This document shows positions 52,022 through 59,699 of a stretch of DNA of 61,740 nt, piece by piece. The first letter of the stretch is position 1; every line of letters begins with the position of its first letter. The translations under genes were made by a program, and so were the position numbers. The notes beneath the pieces were generated by a model. The model saw only the letters and a list, made by a program, of their open reading frames with translations. It was not told the origin of the DNA and did not search any database. The DNA is from DBFJGL01 sp048394785 (GTDB lineage Bacteria; Bacillota; Clostridia; Christensenellales; CAG-917), in assembly GCA_048394785.1 (NCBI GenBank), contig DBFJGL010000056.1, positions 1 through 61,740 of the forward strand, given 5' to 3'.

Positions 52022-52478
52022 TCCCGTCAAAGTCGGCGATCCCGGCGATTGGGGTTACGGCCATCCGGACGAACATTGCCATGATTGCGGAAGCACATAC
52101 GGCGAAAAACACTTGGACGGCTGCGACGTAGAGCGTTGTCCCGCTTGCGGCACACAGATGTTGTCCTGCGACTGCGGCCCCATATATTCGGTGGAAGACG
52201 ATATTGACGAGCAGACTTTGGAAGAACTGAAAATCGCGCAGCAAAAAGAGCAACTGCGTTGGGACGCTGTTGTTGAGTTCGACCGCAATGCGCCGAACGG
52301 CAATATCTACGCAATCTTGGGCGCGGCGCAAAGGGCTATGCGAAAACAACAACGCATTGCCGATTACAACGAAATGTGGGAGCGCGTACAACTTGCGGAA
52401 AGCTATAACGCTGCGCTGCGCATTATCGACGAATACGTTGCGCTGATAGATACGACCGAACCCCGCAGTCAAATGTAA
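51990..52478 (+). CDS. Zinc-ribbon-like accessory protein
   Basis: 162 residues. The N-terminal half has clustered Cys/His: HCHDCGSTYGEKHLDGCD, CPACGTQMLSCDC (about 29-65), likely binding one or two zinc ions. The C-terminal half is helical (RAMRKQQRIADYNEMWERVQ). Function unknown. Starts inside the methyltransferase gene after GGAGGTG; ends RSQM-stop. Confidence 0.62.
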   Translation: MKYLIKGELYDPVKVGDPGDWGYGHPDEHCHDCGSTYGEKHLDGCDVERCPACGTQMLSCDCGPIYSVEDDIDEQTLEELKIAQQKEQLRWDAVVEFDRNAPNGNIYAILGAAQRAMRKQQRIADYNEMWERVQLAESYNAALRIIDEYVALIDTTEPRSQM

Positions 52479-52486
52479 GGTGGGCT

Positions 52487-53368
52487 ATGAATTTCAAGAA
52501 CATTCCCGAAGAACTGCGCGTCTTGCCGAATTGGGCTTGTTATAAGAGCTATCAGGCGAAAGACAGCAAGTACAAGAAAATCATCATCAGCCCGAAGGAC
52601 GGCAAATTCGCAAAAAGCAATGAACCGAATACTTGGGCGGACTTTGAAACGGCAAAGCGGTACTGCCTGCGCTATCGCTATGCCGGGCTTACTTTTGCGC
52701 TCACGAAAGGCATTACCTTTATCGACATCGACCACGCCATCGACAAAGCCACGGGCGAAATCGTATCCCCCGAAGGGCGGCAGCTTTTATCGCTTTTGTC
52801 CGACACCTTTGCCGAGCGCTCGGTCAGCGGTACGGGAATCCATATCCTTGTCAAAGGCAGCCTGCCCGAAAACGCCTTAAAGCGTAACGACGCCAAGGGC
52901 TTGGAAATGTACGATTCTTACCGTTTTATCTGCATGACGGGCGACCTTATTTCTTCCACCGTGCAGCTCAAAGACTGTTCGGACACAATCAAGGAAATCA
53001 ACTACAAATTTATCGGGAAACGAAAGGAATACGCCTCGACATACATACAAGCCACAAAGTCGGACAGCGAACTGCTGGACGCAATCCTGAACTCGCGGCA
53101 AGGCGAGAAATTCCGCCGGCTATACGACGGCGGAATCAACGAGTATCCGTCCCACAGTAACGCGGACTTTGCGCTCTGTTCGATCCTTGCTTGGTGGACG
53201 AGCGACGCGTCGCAGATCGACCGCCTGTTCAGAAACAGCGGACTTTACCGCGACAAGTGGGACAGACATCTCGGCGGATCGACCTACGGTATGATTACCA
53301 TTGAAAACGCTTTACGGTCACAGCCGCCGAGAGTGTTCCGCTTTTCAGGCAATGCCGCGCAAATGTGA
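52487..53368 (+). CDS. PrimPol of the NrS-1 type (archaeo-eukaryotic primase superfamily)
   Basis: 293 residues. The N-terminal ~150 have the primase-polymerase pattern: LRVLPNWACYK, then GITFIDIDHAIDKATGEIVS with the metal-binding Asp pair (DID, about 82-84), and AERSVSGTGIHILVKGSLP with the catalytic His. The C-terminal part (GEKFRRLYDGGINEYPSHSN, IDRLFRNSGLYRDKWDRHLG) resembles the helical domain that follows in NrS-1-like proteins. No helicase domain is attached. It may prime second-strand synthesis after transfer. Ends AAQM-stop. Confidence 0.75.
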   Translation: MNFKNIPEELRVLPNWACYKSYQAKDSKYKKIIISPKDGKFAKSNEPNTWADFETAKRYCLRYRYAGLTFALTKGITFIDIDHAIDKATGEIVSPEGRQLLSLLSDTFAERSVSGTGIHILVKGSLPENALKRNDAKGLEMYDSYRFICMTGDLISSTVQLKDCSDTIKEINYKFIGKRKEYASTYIQATKSDSELLDAILNSRQGEKFRRLYDGGINEYPSHSNADFALCSILAWWTSDASQIDRLFRNSGLYRDKWDRHLGGSTYGMITIENALRSQPPRVFRFSGNAAQM

Positions 53369-53380
53369 CAAGGAGGTTTT

Positions 53381-54487
53381 ATGCTGCGACTTGCAACCGT
53401 CTGCACGGGCATAGGCGCACCCGAAAAGGCGCTCTCTTTGCTCGGCATCCCATACGAGCTGGTGTTTTTCAGCGAGATAGACAACGCCGCCATTCGTTCC
53501 TACTGCGCCATTCACGGCATTGACCGGGCGAAGAACTTGGGCGATTTATCCGCTATCGACTATGCAAAACTGCCTGCGGGTATTGACCTTATTGTGGGCG
53601 GTACGCCGTGTCAGGACTTTTCCGTAGCAGGGCTCGGTAAAGGCGGCGAAGAAGGCTCCGGCACCCGTTCCAGCCTTATGTGGTACTACGTCAGGCTCAT
53701 TGCGCACATCAAGCCGAAGGTCGTTATCTGGGAAAACGTCGCCGCCGTATTGAACAGCAAGCATATTCGGACGTATCGTAAATTCTACTATGCACTCAAC
53801 GGGCTGGGCTACAAAATTCAGGTCGGCGTGCTCAACGCGAAATTCTTTAACCTGCCGCAGAACCGCGTGCGCGTATTCGTGGTAGCCGTCCGAAAGGACG
53901 TGGATTTGCCGTTTGCTTTTCCGCACGGCTACGATTCGGGGATACGGATAAAGCACCTTTTGCAAGACGACGTGCCGGACGCTTTCTTTACGATGTCGTT
54001 CGACGATATGGACGTATACAAACGGCAGTTTCTCTCTACCCATCATATCATGTCGCTCGGACGGATCAAGAACAAAAAGTTCAAGCAAACCAACGAAGTG
54101 CTTTCGATAGACGGTATTTTTGATTGCCTGACCACAAAGCAAGGCAACTACATTGTGGACGACCGATTGCCGAGAGAAAAGCCGATACGTCGGCTCACAC
54201 CCTGCGAAGCATTCCGCTTTATGGGCTTTGAGGACGAGGATTTCCAAAAGTGCAGATACCGCTACGAGCAGTCCGGCGATACAGTACGGCGTTTCAATTA
54301 TGTCTGCGACGGAGATATATTCGCGCAAGCGGGCAACAGCATCGCCGTCAACGTGCTTATGGCGCTGTTCGGCGAACTGTACGGCGTGGAATGGCAACAC
54401 AAGGTGTTCAAAGAACGCTACAAAACCGAAGAACAACTTTTATATGAATTGCCGCTCTTTTCCTATATGCGGGACAATGCGGCGTAG
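53381..54487 (+). CDS. DNA (cytosine-5) methyltransferase
   Basis: 368 residues with the C5-methylase order of motifs: I (TVCTGIGAPEKAL, from about 6), IV with catalytic Cys77 (GGTPCQDFSVAGLGKGG), VI (VIWENVAAVL), VIII (FFNLPQNRVRVFVVAVRK), and IX-X at the end (AGNSIAVNVLMALF). It is complete but has no partner endonuclease nearby. Likely role: methylate the element to evade host restriction. GGAGG ribosome site. Confidence 0.9.
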   Translation: MLRLATVCTGIGAPEKALSLLGIPYELVFFSEIDNAAIRSYCAIHGIDRAKNLGDLSAIDYAKLPAGIDLIVGGTPCQDFSVAGLGKGGEEGSGTRSSLMWYYVRLIAHIKPKVVIWENVAAVLNSKHIRTYRKFYYALNGLGYKIQVGVLNAKFFNLPQNRVRVFVVAVRKDVDLPFAFPHGYDSGIRIKHLLQDDVPDAFFTMSFDDMDVYKRQFLSTHHIMSLGRIKNKKFKQTNEVLSIDGIFDCLTTKQGNYIVDDRLPREKPIRRLTPCEAFRFMGFEDEDFQKCRYRYEQSGDTVRRFNYVCDGDIFAQAGNSIAVNVLMALFGELYGVEWQHKVFKERYKTEEQLLYELPLFSYMRDNAA

Positions 54488-54498
54488 GAGGTGAAAAC

Positions 54499-55281
54499 AT
54501 GACGCGAGGACAAATCGCTATTATTACGCCCGAAGGAAAGATATTGACGTCAATAGAGTTCAACGGCGATATGTACTATTCGGGATACGGACAGGAAGTG
54601 TTCGAGGGACTGGAACTTGCGGAAAACATAGACGAATACAAGGAACTCGTCGAAGATTTCAATCACGAACATTTCGGATATAAAGAAGAACTCTTTTACG
54701 AATGTCCCGACAGTTTTCTCGATATGTCCGACGACTATTTCGGCAAGTGGTTTTCCGATTACGTCTATATCAAAAATCTTTCGGACAAGACCGTCATCTT
54801 TACGGATGCGGAAAAACAGAAAGTCGCTCTCGAACCCGAAGCGACGCTCGCGTTTTATTACGGAAGATTTTATGCAAGCGATACCGAAGACTTTGAAAAC
54901 AGAGAGTTTATAGAGGAACTCGAAACCCTGCGCCGAAAGCTATGCGATCACAGCGCAAGCGAAAACTACTCGAATATCTGGAACGCCTGTGCCGACTTCG
55001 ATAACGGACATCGTGGGTTCTACTTAACCGACCGTATTCAGGAGCAGGACTTTGTAACCGAAGATGTTTTAGAGTACATTGTCAAAAAGAATGCAACCGA
55101 ACTTTCGCGTTTACGTTGCTTTATAAACGATACTTATGAAGATGACATTTACAGATTGGACGGATACGGCAATCTTGCCAACGTCAACGATTCCGATTTT
55201 GAGGATTTACTCGATTTGCTCGTCGAAGAAGTAGACGGACAAATTACACCGCCGATAGCAATGGAGGCCGCTTGCTTATGA
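54499..55281 (+). CDS. Acidic protein of unknown function
   Basis: 260 residues, strongly acidic, e.g. SDFEDLLDLLVEEVDG near the C-terminus. No recognised domain. Acidic proteins near methyltransferases can be DNA mimics with anti-restriction activity, but nothing here proves it. AGGAGGTG ribosome site; the stop overlaps the next start (ATGA). Confidence 0.6.
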   Translation: MTRGQIAIITPEGKILTSIEFNGDMYYSGYGQEVFEGLELAENIDEYKELVEDFNHEHFGYKEELFYECPDSFLDMSDDYFGKWFSDYVYIKNLSDKTVIFTDAEKQKVALEPEATLAFYYGRFYASDTEDFENREFIEELETLRRKLCDHSASENYSNIWNACADFDNGHRGFYLTDRIQEQDFVTEDVLEYIVKKNATELSRLRCFINDTYEDDIYRLDGYGNLANVNDSDFEDLLDLLVEEVDGQITPPIAMEAACL

Positions 55282-55544
55282 GAATGTACCGCGACGAAAC
55301 GATGAACATTGAAGCGCTTATTACAGCCGAAGTAAAGCGTTTGTCCGAAAAATACGGCAAATCCTATCTCGACTGCGAAGAACTGGTTGAAATGACCGGA
55401 CTGGGGCGCGATAATGTCCGCGCCCTTATGGGCAGCGCAAATTTTCCCGTAACCTGCGTAGGCAATCGCAAAGTTGTCAGTATCCTTGCTTTTGTCACTT
55501 GGCAGATGCGCGGTTTTGACAAGGGAGGTAACTATGCCGCGTAA
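55278..55544 (+). CDS. Excisionase-like DNA-binding protein
   Basis: 88 residues from ATG 55278 (GGAGG 10 bases upstream). A helix-turn-helix segment LDCEELVEMTGLGRDNVRAL is followed by a wing-like strand NFPVTCVGNRKVVSILAFVT, as in MerR-type excisionases. It overlaps the integrase start by 11 bases, the usual place for a xis gene. It likely bends the ends and favours excision. Confidence 0.65.
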   Translation: MRMYRDETMNIEALITAEVKRLSEKYGKSYLDCEELVEMTGLGRDNVRALMGSANFPVTCVGNRKVVSILAFVTWQMRGFDKGGNYAA

Positions 55545-56985
55545 AAAAACCGCCACTCGGCGCGGAAACGGCGAAGGCTCTATCTATCAACGCAAAGACG
55601 GCCTTTGGATTTCGCAAATCACAATAGGCTTAAAACCGAACGGTAAGCCTGACAGAAAGACGTTTACGGGCAAAACCCGCGCGGAAGTCGCCACGAAAAT
55701 GATACCGTACTTAAATCAGGACACGGGCAAAGTTCACGTCGCCCGCGAGGACGTGTCCATTGAAAAACACATGATGTTCTGGCTGATGAACTATAAAATC
55801 ACGACCGTAGCGCCGCGCACGTTTGAATCGCAGGTACGAAATGCCAAGCGGCATATCTTTCCCGTGTTCGGGAATTTTCGTCCGCAGGATTTGAACATAG
55901 ACAATCTGCAACCGTTTTTCAAGGGACTGCTCAACTGCTTTGAACTCGACACGGTGAAGAAAATCAAATATCTGTTTTCGGACTATCTCGAATACTGTAC
56001 GGACAGAGGTTTGATTGACGGCAACCCGATTACGCGTATCAAGTTCAAGTCCATTGAACGCAAGGCAAAGTCCAATCCCGAAGGCATCGAAGAAAAGGCT
56101 ATGCCCGAAGAATTGCGGGAACCGTTTCTGAAAGCGCTCAACACCGACCGACTGTTCAAGGCATTTTGCCTGACGGCTATGTTTGCAGGTTTACGTCCGG
56201 GCGAAGTCATCGGATTGAAATGGCGGGATGTAGATTTCAAGAACGGTACATTGTCTGTGGTGCGGGCAATGACCGTAGAGCCCGAATTTGACGACGAAGG
56301 AAATGTCGTCAAGCGAAATACGATCATCGGAAAAACAAAAACTGCGGGCAGCGTGCGGACAAATCCTATTCCCAAACTGCTTTTGGACGCATTGCAGGAA
56401 TGGAAAGAATACCGCACCGCCCAGCAACGGGAAACAGGCTATCCGCTTGCAGGAATCAACGATTTCGTATTCGGTACGGACAAGGGCGCTTTGCGTTCCT
56501 ATTCGGGTATCAAGCACATGTTCGACCGCTTTCTCAAACGTAACGGTCTGGATGATAAAGGCATCCATTTCTATGAGTTGCGCCACACCTTTTCCAATAC
56601 TTTGTTTGAACAGAATACCAATCCGCGCGTTGTACAATCCCTTATGGGACACCGCAAGATTGAAACGACTATGATATATAATACTGTAAGGGACAACAAG
56701 TATTTGGAAGGTGCGGTCGGCGTTTTCGACAGCCGATACGAAACAGCGGCGGAAGCCGTGGAAGAAAGCGAAGAACGAAAAAAATATTATAGACCGCCCA
56801 AGAATACAAGCGAAGACCGCACTGCTGCGACGCCAAAGAAACAACCGGCGCCCGATGGCGGTACAACTAAAACAGACGACCTTACGCAGAAAGTGGCGGC
56901 GTTTATGGCGGAAAACGGGATAGAAGATTTGGAAGAATTTTTGTCGGGTATCAAGAAAAAACAAAAAAACTTTCAAATGGACTAA
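55534..56985 (+). CDS. int: Tyrosine integrase
   Basis: 483 residues from ATG 55534 after GGGAGG. The N-terminal arm-binding domain begins RRGNGEGSIYQRKDGLWISQ (about 10-29), followed by a SAM-like core-binding domain (about 75-170). In the catalytic domain Arg lies in FAGLRPGEVIGLKW, the second Arg in FYELRHTFSNTLF (Tyr replaces the first His of HxxR, a common variant in ICE integrases), the third conserved His in SLMGHRKIETTMIY, and the nucleophile is that final Tyr. The C-terminal ~70 residues are a variable, charged tail. It reads toward the right attachment site. It should recombine the tRNA cores at the two ends. Confidence 0.92.
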   Translation: MPRKKTATRRGNGEGSIYQRKDGLWISQITIGLKPNGKPDRKTFTGKTRAEVATKMIPYLNQDTGKVHVAREDVSIEKHMMFWLMNYKITTVAPRTFESQVRNAKRHIFPVFGNFRPQDLNIDNLQPFFKGLLNCFELDTVKKIKYLFSDYLEYCTDRGLIDGNPITRIKFKSIERKAKSNPEGIEEKAMPEELREPFLKALNTDRLFKAFCLTAMFAGLRPGEVIGLKWRDVDFKNGTLSVVRAMTVEPEFDDEGNVVKRNTIIGKTKTAGSVRTNPIPKLLLDALQEWKEYRTAQQRETGYPLAGINDFVFGTDKGALRSYSGIKHMFDRFLKRNGLDDKGIHFYELRHTFSNTLFEQNTNPRVVQSLMGHRKIETTMIYNTVRDNKYLEGAVGVFDSRYETAAEAVEESEERKKYYRPPKNTSEDRTAATPKKQPAPDGGTTKTDDLTQKVAAFMAENGIEDLEEFLSGIKKKQKNFQMD

Positions 56986-57018
56986 AAGGGATGTGCCCTA
57001 CCTATAAGAAAAAAGGGA

Positions 57019-57040
57019 CGTCTGCAATTGTCTGCAATTA
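57019..57040 (+). repeat. Integrase arm-type repeat, right end
   Basis: 22 bases identical to 14728-14749: two TCTGCAATT units in tandem, same orientation. Confidence 0.65.
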
Positions 57041-57130
57041 GGGCAGTTTTAGGGCGTTTCGGGCAGAATTAGAACGACGGCGATTAGGGAGAAGGTCAAC
57101 CTTGCTAATCGCCGTATTTTTTACGCAAAA

Positions 57131-57153
57131 TCGTCTGCAATTCGTCTGCAATA
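57131..57153 (+). repeat. Third pair of arm-type repeats
   Basis: TCGTCTGCAATTCGTCTGCA and adjoining bases: the same 9-bp unit twice with slightly different spacing. Confidence 0.55.
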
Positions 57154-57212
57154 GCACTTTTTCGTTTTTTCGGAGTTTTCGCTAAAACCCCATATTTAGT
57201 ATCAATATAACG

Positions 57213-57240
57213 AAAAAACCACCATATTTGGTGGTTTTTC
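57213..57240 (-). terminator. Terminator of the intact tRNA-Thr gene
   Basis: AAAAACCACC / GGTGGTTTTT with a 6-base loop; on the minus strand it follows the tRNA 3' end by a few bases and is followed by a T-run. Confidence 0.75.
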
Positions 57241-57242
57241 TT

Positions 57243-57318
<76 letters not shown>

Positions 57319-57379
57319 GTATATAGTTTTTTGCCGATTTTGTAGGGTTTCGGCAACCCTTGTTTTTGCGGCTGGCACA

Positions 57380-57388
57380 CCTTACCAA
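57380..57388. repeat. attR core, 9-bp direct repeat CCTTACCAA
   Basis: Matches 14580-14588 and lies in the anticodon loop of the 5' tRNA half. It marks the right end of the element. Confidence 0.78.
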
Positions 57389-57419
57389 GGAAGTGCTCTA
57401 CCTGCTGAGCTATATCAGC
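57380..57419 (-). pseudogene. 5' half of the split tRNA-Thr gene
   Basis: On the minus strand: acceptor strand GCTGATA, D arm, and anticodon 5' strand CTTCC running into the loop TTGGTAAGG, then non-tRNA sequence (TGTGCCAGCC). The stems find no partner here but pair perfectly with the fragment at 14544-14588. Confidence 0.88.
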
Positions 57420-57683
57420 GAATACTGCTTATACTGTTGCTTGTCCGTCAGGTCGATTATGGCTCGATTTCGACCGCCGCGGCGTGGTTGCCGAAGCTTA
57501 ACAAGCTATTCAATTATAAGTAAAGACGAAATTTTTGTCAATTAAAATAATGCCAAAATGCAAATATTTGTTGCGGGAGGTCGGAATATATTTTGAGATT
57601 GATAAAGCAGGGGAAAAATGAAATGAAAAACATAAGAAAAGTGGGTTGAAGCGTGAAAACGCGCGAATAAAACAGACTTTTGT

Positions 57684-57711
57684 TTGACTGTATGGTTTTT
57701 TGTGATAGAAT
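57684..57711 (+). promoter_or_regulatory. Predicted sigma-A promoter of the cysteine desulfidase-like gene
   Basis: TTGACT (57684-57689) and TAGAAT (57706-57711) with a 16-base spacer and TGA extended -10, 30 bases before the start codon. Confidence 0.65.
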
Positions 57712-57741
57712 GAAATCGATAAATGATTATAGGGGGAATTT

Positions 57742-59001
57742 ATGGATTTATACCACTGTTTTACGCAGTCGCTTAAAAAGGAGCTGATACCGGCTTTGGG
57801 CTGTACCGAGCCGATTGCCATTGCCTATACCGCGGCGATAGCGCGCGATACGCTGGGGTGCGAGCCCGAGCGCGCCGAGCTTAAAGTGAGCGGTAACGTT
57901 CTCAAAAACGTAAAGAGCGTGTCCGTGCCGAACACGGAGGGAATGAAGGGCGTGGATTCGGCTTGTGTGGTCGGCATGGTCGGCGGCGACGCGTCGCTGG
58001 GGCTGGAAGTTTTGCAGAAGGTGAACGCGGAACATATCGTCAAGGCGCGCAAACTGCTTGCAGACGGTTTTTGCGCGGTGGAACACCTTGTGTCCGACGA
58101 GCCGCTGCACATCATAGTCGCGGTTTATTGCGGCGATAAGAGTGCGGAAGCCGAGTTGAAGGGCGGTCACACGCGTATCGTAAGAAAAGCAGTGAACGGC
58201 GAAACGGTGTTCGAACTTGACGAAAAACAGGAAGAAGAAGCAAGGGTACATTGCGAATTAAAGGATATTTACGATTTTGCAAACAGCGTCAATCTGGACG
58301 ACGTGCGCGAAGTTATCGAGCGGCAAATCAGATATAACAGCACGATTTGCAGAGAAGGTCTTAAAAACGATTACGGACAAAACATCGGAAAAACATTGCT
58401 CAGCGTGTATGGCAACGATGCAAAAATCAGCGCACGCGCGCTTGCGGCGGCGGGCTCGGACGCGAGAATGAGCGGTTGCAGTCTGCCCGTGGTCATAAAC
58501 AGCGGCAGCGGCAATCAGGGAATTACCGTATCAATACCCGTAATCGAGTTTGCAAGAGAACTCGGCGTAAGCGAGGATAGGCTCTATCGCGCGTTGGTGC
58601 TGTCCAACCTTGTCGCAATACATTTGAAGCAGGGTATGGGCAAACTGTCCGCTTTCTGCGGAGTGGTGAGCGCAAGCTGCGGCGCAGGCGCGGGTATAAC
58701 GTATTTGCACGTCAACGATTACGATATGATTGCTAAAACGATAACGAACACCATTGCGAACGTATCGGGTATCGTGTGCGACGGCGCAAAAGGTTCGTGC
58801 GCGGCGAAAATAGCGTCGAGCGTGGACGCGTGCATTTTGGGACACTATCTTACGATGTCCGACAACACTTTCAGAAGCGGCGACGGTATTGTGCGCGACA
58901 GCGTAGACCAAACCCTTGACGGCGTTATGCGCATAGGTAAGGACGCAATGAAGGAAACGGATAACGAAATACTCAACATAATGTTCGAGCAATACAAATA
59001 A
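57742..59001 (+). CDS. L-cysteine desulfidase / UPF0597 (CyuA-like) family protein
   Basis: 419 residues. Family members split L-cysteine into pyruvate, ammonia and sulfide with a [4Fe-4S] cluster; some are annotated as serine dehydratase alpha-type. The cluster cysteines expected for the family are present: C21 in GCTEPIAIAYT, one in VSASCGAGAGITYL (about 313), and two in GIVCDGAKGSCAAKIAS (about 350-357). The serine-dehydratase-like GSGNQGITVSIPV is near residue 255. A strong promoter and GGGGG-type ribosome site precede it. The neighbouring ATC-hydrolase-like gene supports a role in cysteine breakdown. Confidence 0.85.
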   Translation: MDLYHCFTQSLKKELIPALGCTEPIAIAYTAAIARDTLGCEPERAELKVSGNVLKNVKSVSVPNTEGMKGVDSACVVGMVGGDASLGLEVLQKVNAEHIVKARKLLADGFCAVEHLVSDEPLHIIVAVYCGDKSAEAELKGGHTRIVRKAVNGETVFELDEKQEEEARVHCELKDIYDFANSVNLDDVREVIERQIRYNSTICREGLKNDYGQNIGKTLLSVYGNDAKISARALAAAGSDARMSGCSLPVVINSGSGNQGITVSIPVIEFARELGVSEDRLYRALVLSNLVAIHLKQGMGKLSAFCGVVSASCGAGAGITYLHVNDYDMIAKTITNTIANVSGIVCDGAKGSCAAKIASSVDACILGHYLTMSDNTFRSGDGIVRDSVDQTLDGVMRIGKDAMKETDNEILNIMFEQYK

Positions 59002-59074
59002 ATTGTGCGCGGATTGTCATTAAATTCGGCGCGCGAAGATAAAATTATAAAAATACATAAAGAGGGAGTAAATT

Positions 59075-59572
59075 ATGTCTAACATCACAAATGAACCCAA
59101 AAACAAGCTGAAACTGTTGCAGACCATTAGAGGTCAGCTGGAACAGAGAGCCATATGGCTCGCACTGCTGTCGCAGGAAGCCGAAAAGAAAGGCGTGGAT
59201 ATCACCACTTTCGGGCAGGAAGCAATCAATCAATGCGGCGTTATGCAGGGCAAGGACCTCGCGCAGGGCAGCACCGATTTGCGCGACCTTAAAAAACGCC
59301 TGTTCAGCAAGGGCGCGAGAATGGTTTTTGAAATGGAACTGCTCGAAAGCACCGAAGACAAGCTTTCGCTCGATTTCCATTATTGCCCGTTGGTAAAAGG
59401 CTGGCAGAAAATGGGGCTGAGCGACGAGGAAATAGCAAGACTTTGCGACACCGCGATGTGCGGCGACCACGCCATTGCAAGACAGTTCGGCGCGGAACTG
59501 CACCTCGGCGACGTTATCGCAAAGGGCGCGCCTATATGCCAATTGCGCTTTGTCAAGGATAAGAAAGACTGA
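59075..59572 (+). CDS. L-2-amino-thiazoline-4-carboxylate hydrolase-like protein
   Basis: 165 residues with the pattern of the ATC hydrolase family: FHYCPLVKGWQKMGLSDEEI with a Cys-Pro-Leu motif (about 106-125), then LCDTAMCGDHAIARQFGAEL with conserved C and D (about 128-147). ATC hydrolase opens the thiazoline ring on the way to L-cysteine. It lies 73 bases downstream of the desulfidase-like gene with AGAGGGAG as ribosome site, and a strong terminator follows, so both may share a transcript. Confidence 0.72.
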   Translation: MSNITNEPKNKLKLLQTIRGQLEQRAIWLALLSQEAEKKGVDITTFGQEAINQCGVMQGKDLAQGSTDLRDLKKRLFSKGARMVFEMELLESTEDKLSLDFHYCPLVKGWQKMGLSDEEIARLCDTAMCGDHAIARQFGAELHLGDVIAKGAPICQLRFVKDKKD

Positions 59573-59613
59573 TAAACGAAAGGCAACAATATGCCGATAG
59601 ACAGTTTTAATAT

Positions 59614-59650
59614 GCAAAACCGCACGATAAAGTGCGGTTTTGCTATTTTT
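59614..59650 (+). terminator. Strong rho-independent terminator
   Basis: Perfect 12-bp stem GCAAAACCGCAC / GTGCGGTTTTGC with a 6-base loop, followed by TATTTTT. Confidence 0.9.
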
Positions 59651-59699
59651 ATAACGGTGATAATGCATTTCGTAAAGACGGGTGCGGGATTAGTGTGCG

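Larger units (their letters stand above)
56986..57242. other. Right-end recombination region of the element
   Basis: No gene. It contains the 11-bp repeat GATGTGCCCTA (56990-57000), arm repeats at 57019-57040 (identical to 14728-14749) and 57131-57153, and the tRNA terminator hairpin. The gene-free stretch continues past the tRNA genes to 57741. Confidence 0.6.

Noticed and set aside
51272..54487. Complete restriction-modification system
   Set aside because: Two methyltransferases but no endonuclease candidate among the neighbours.
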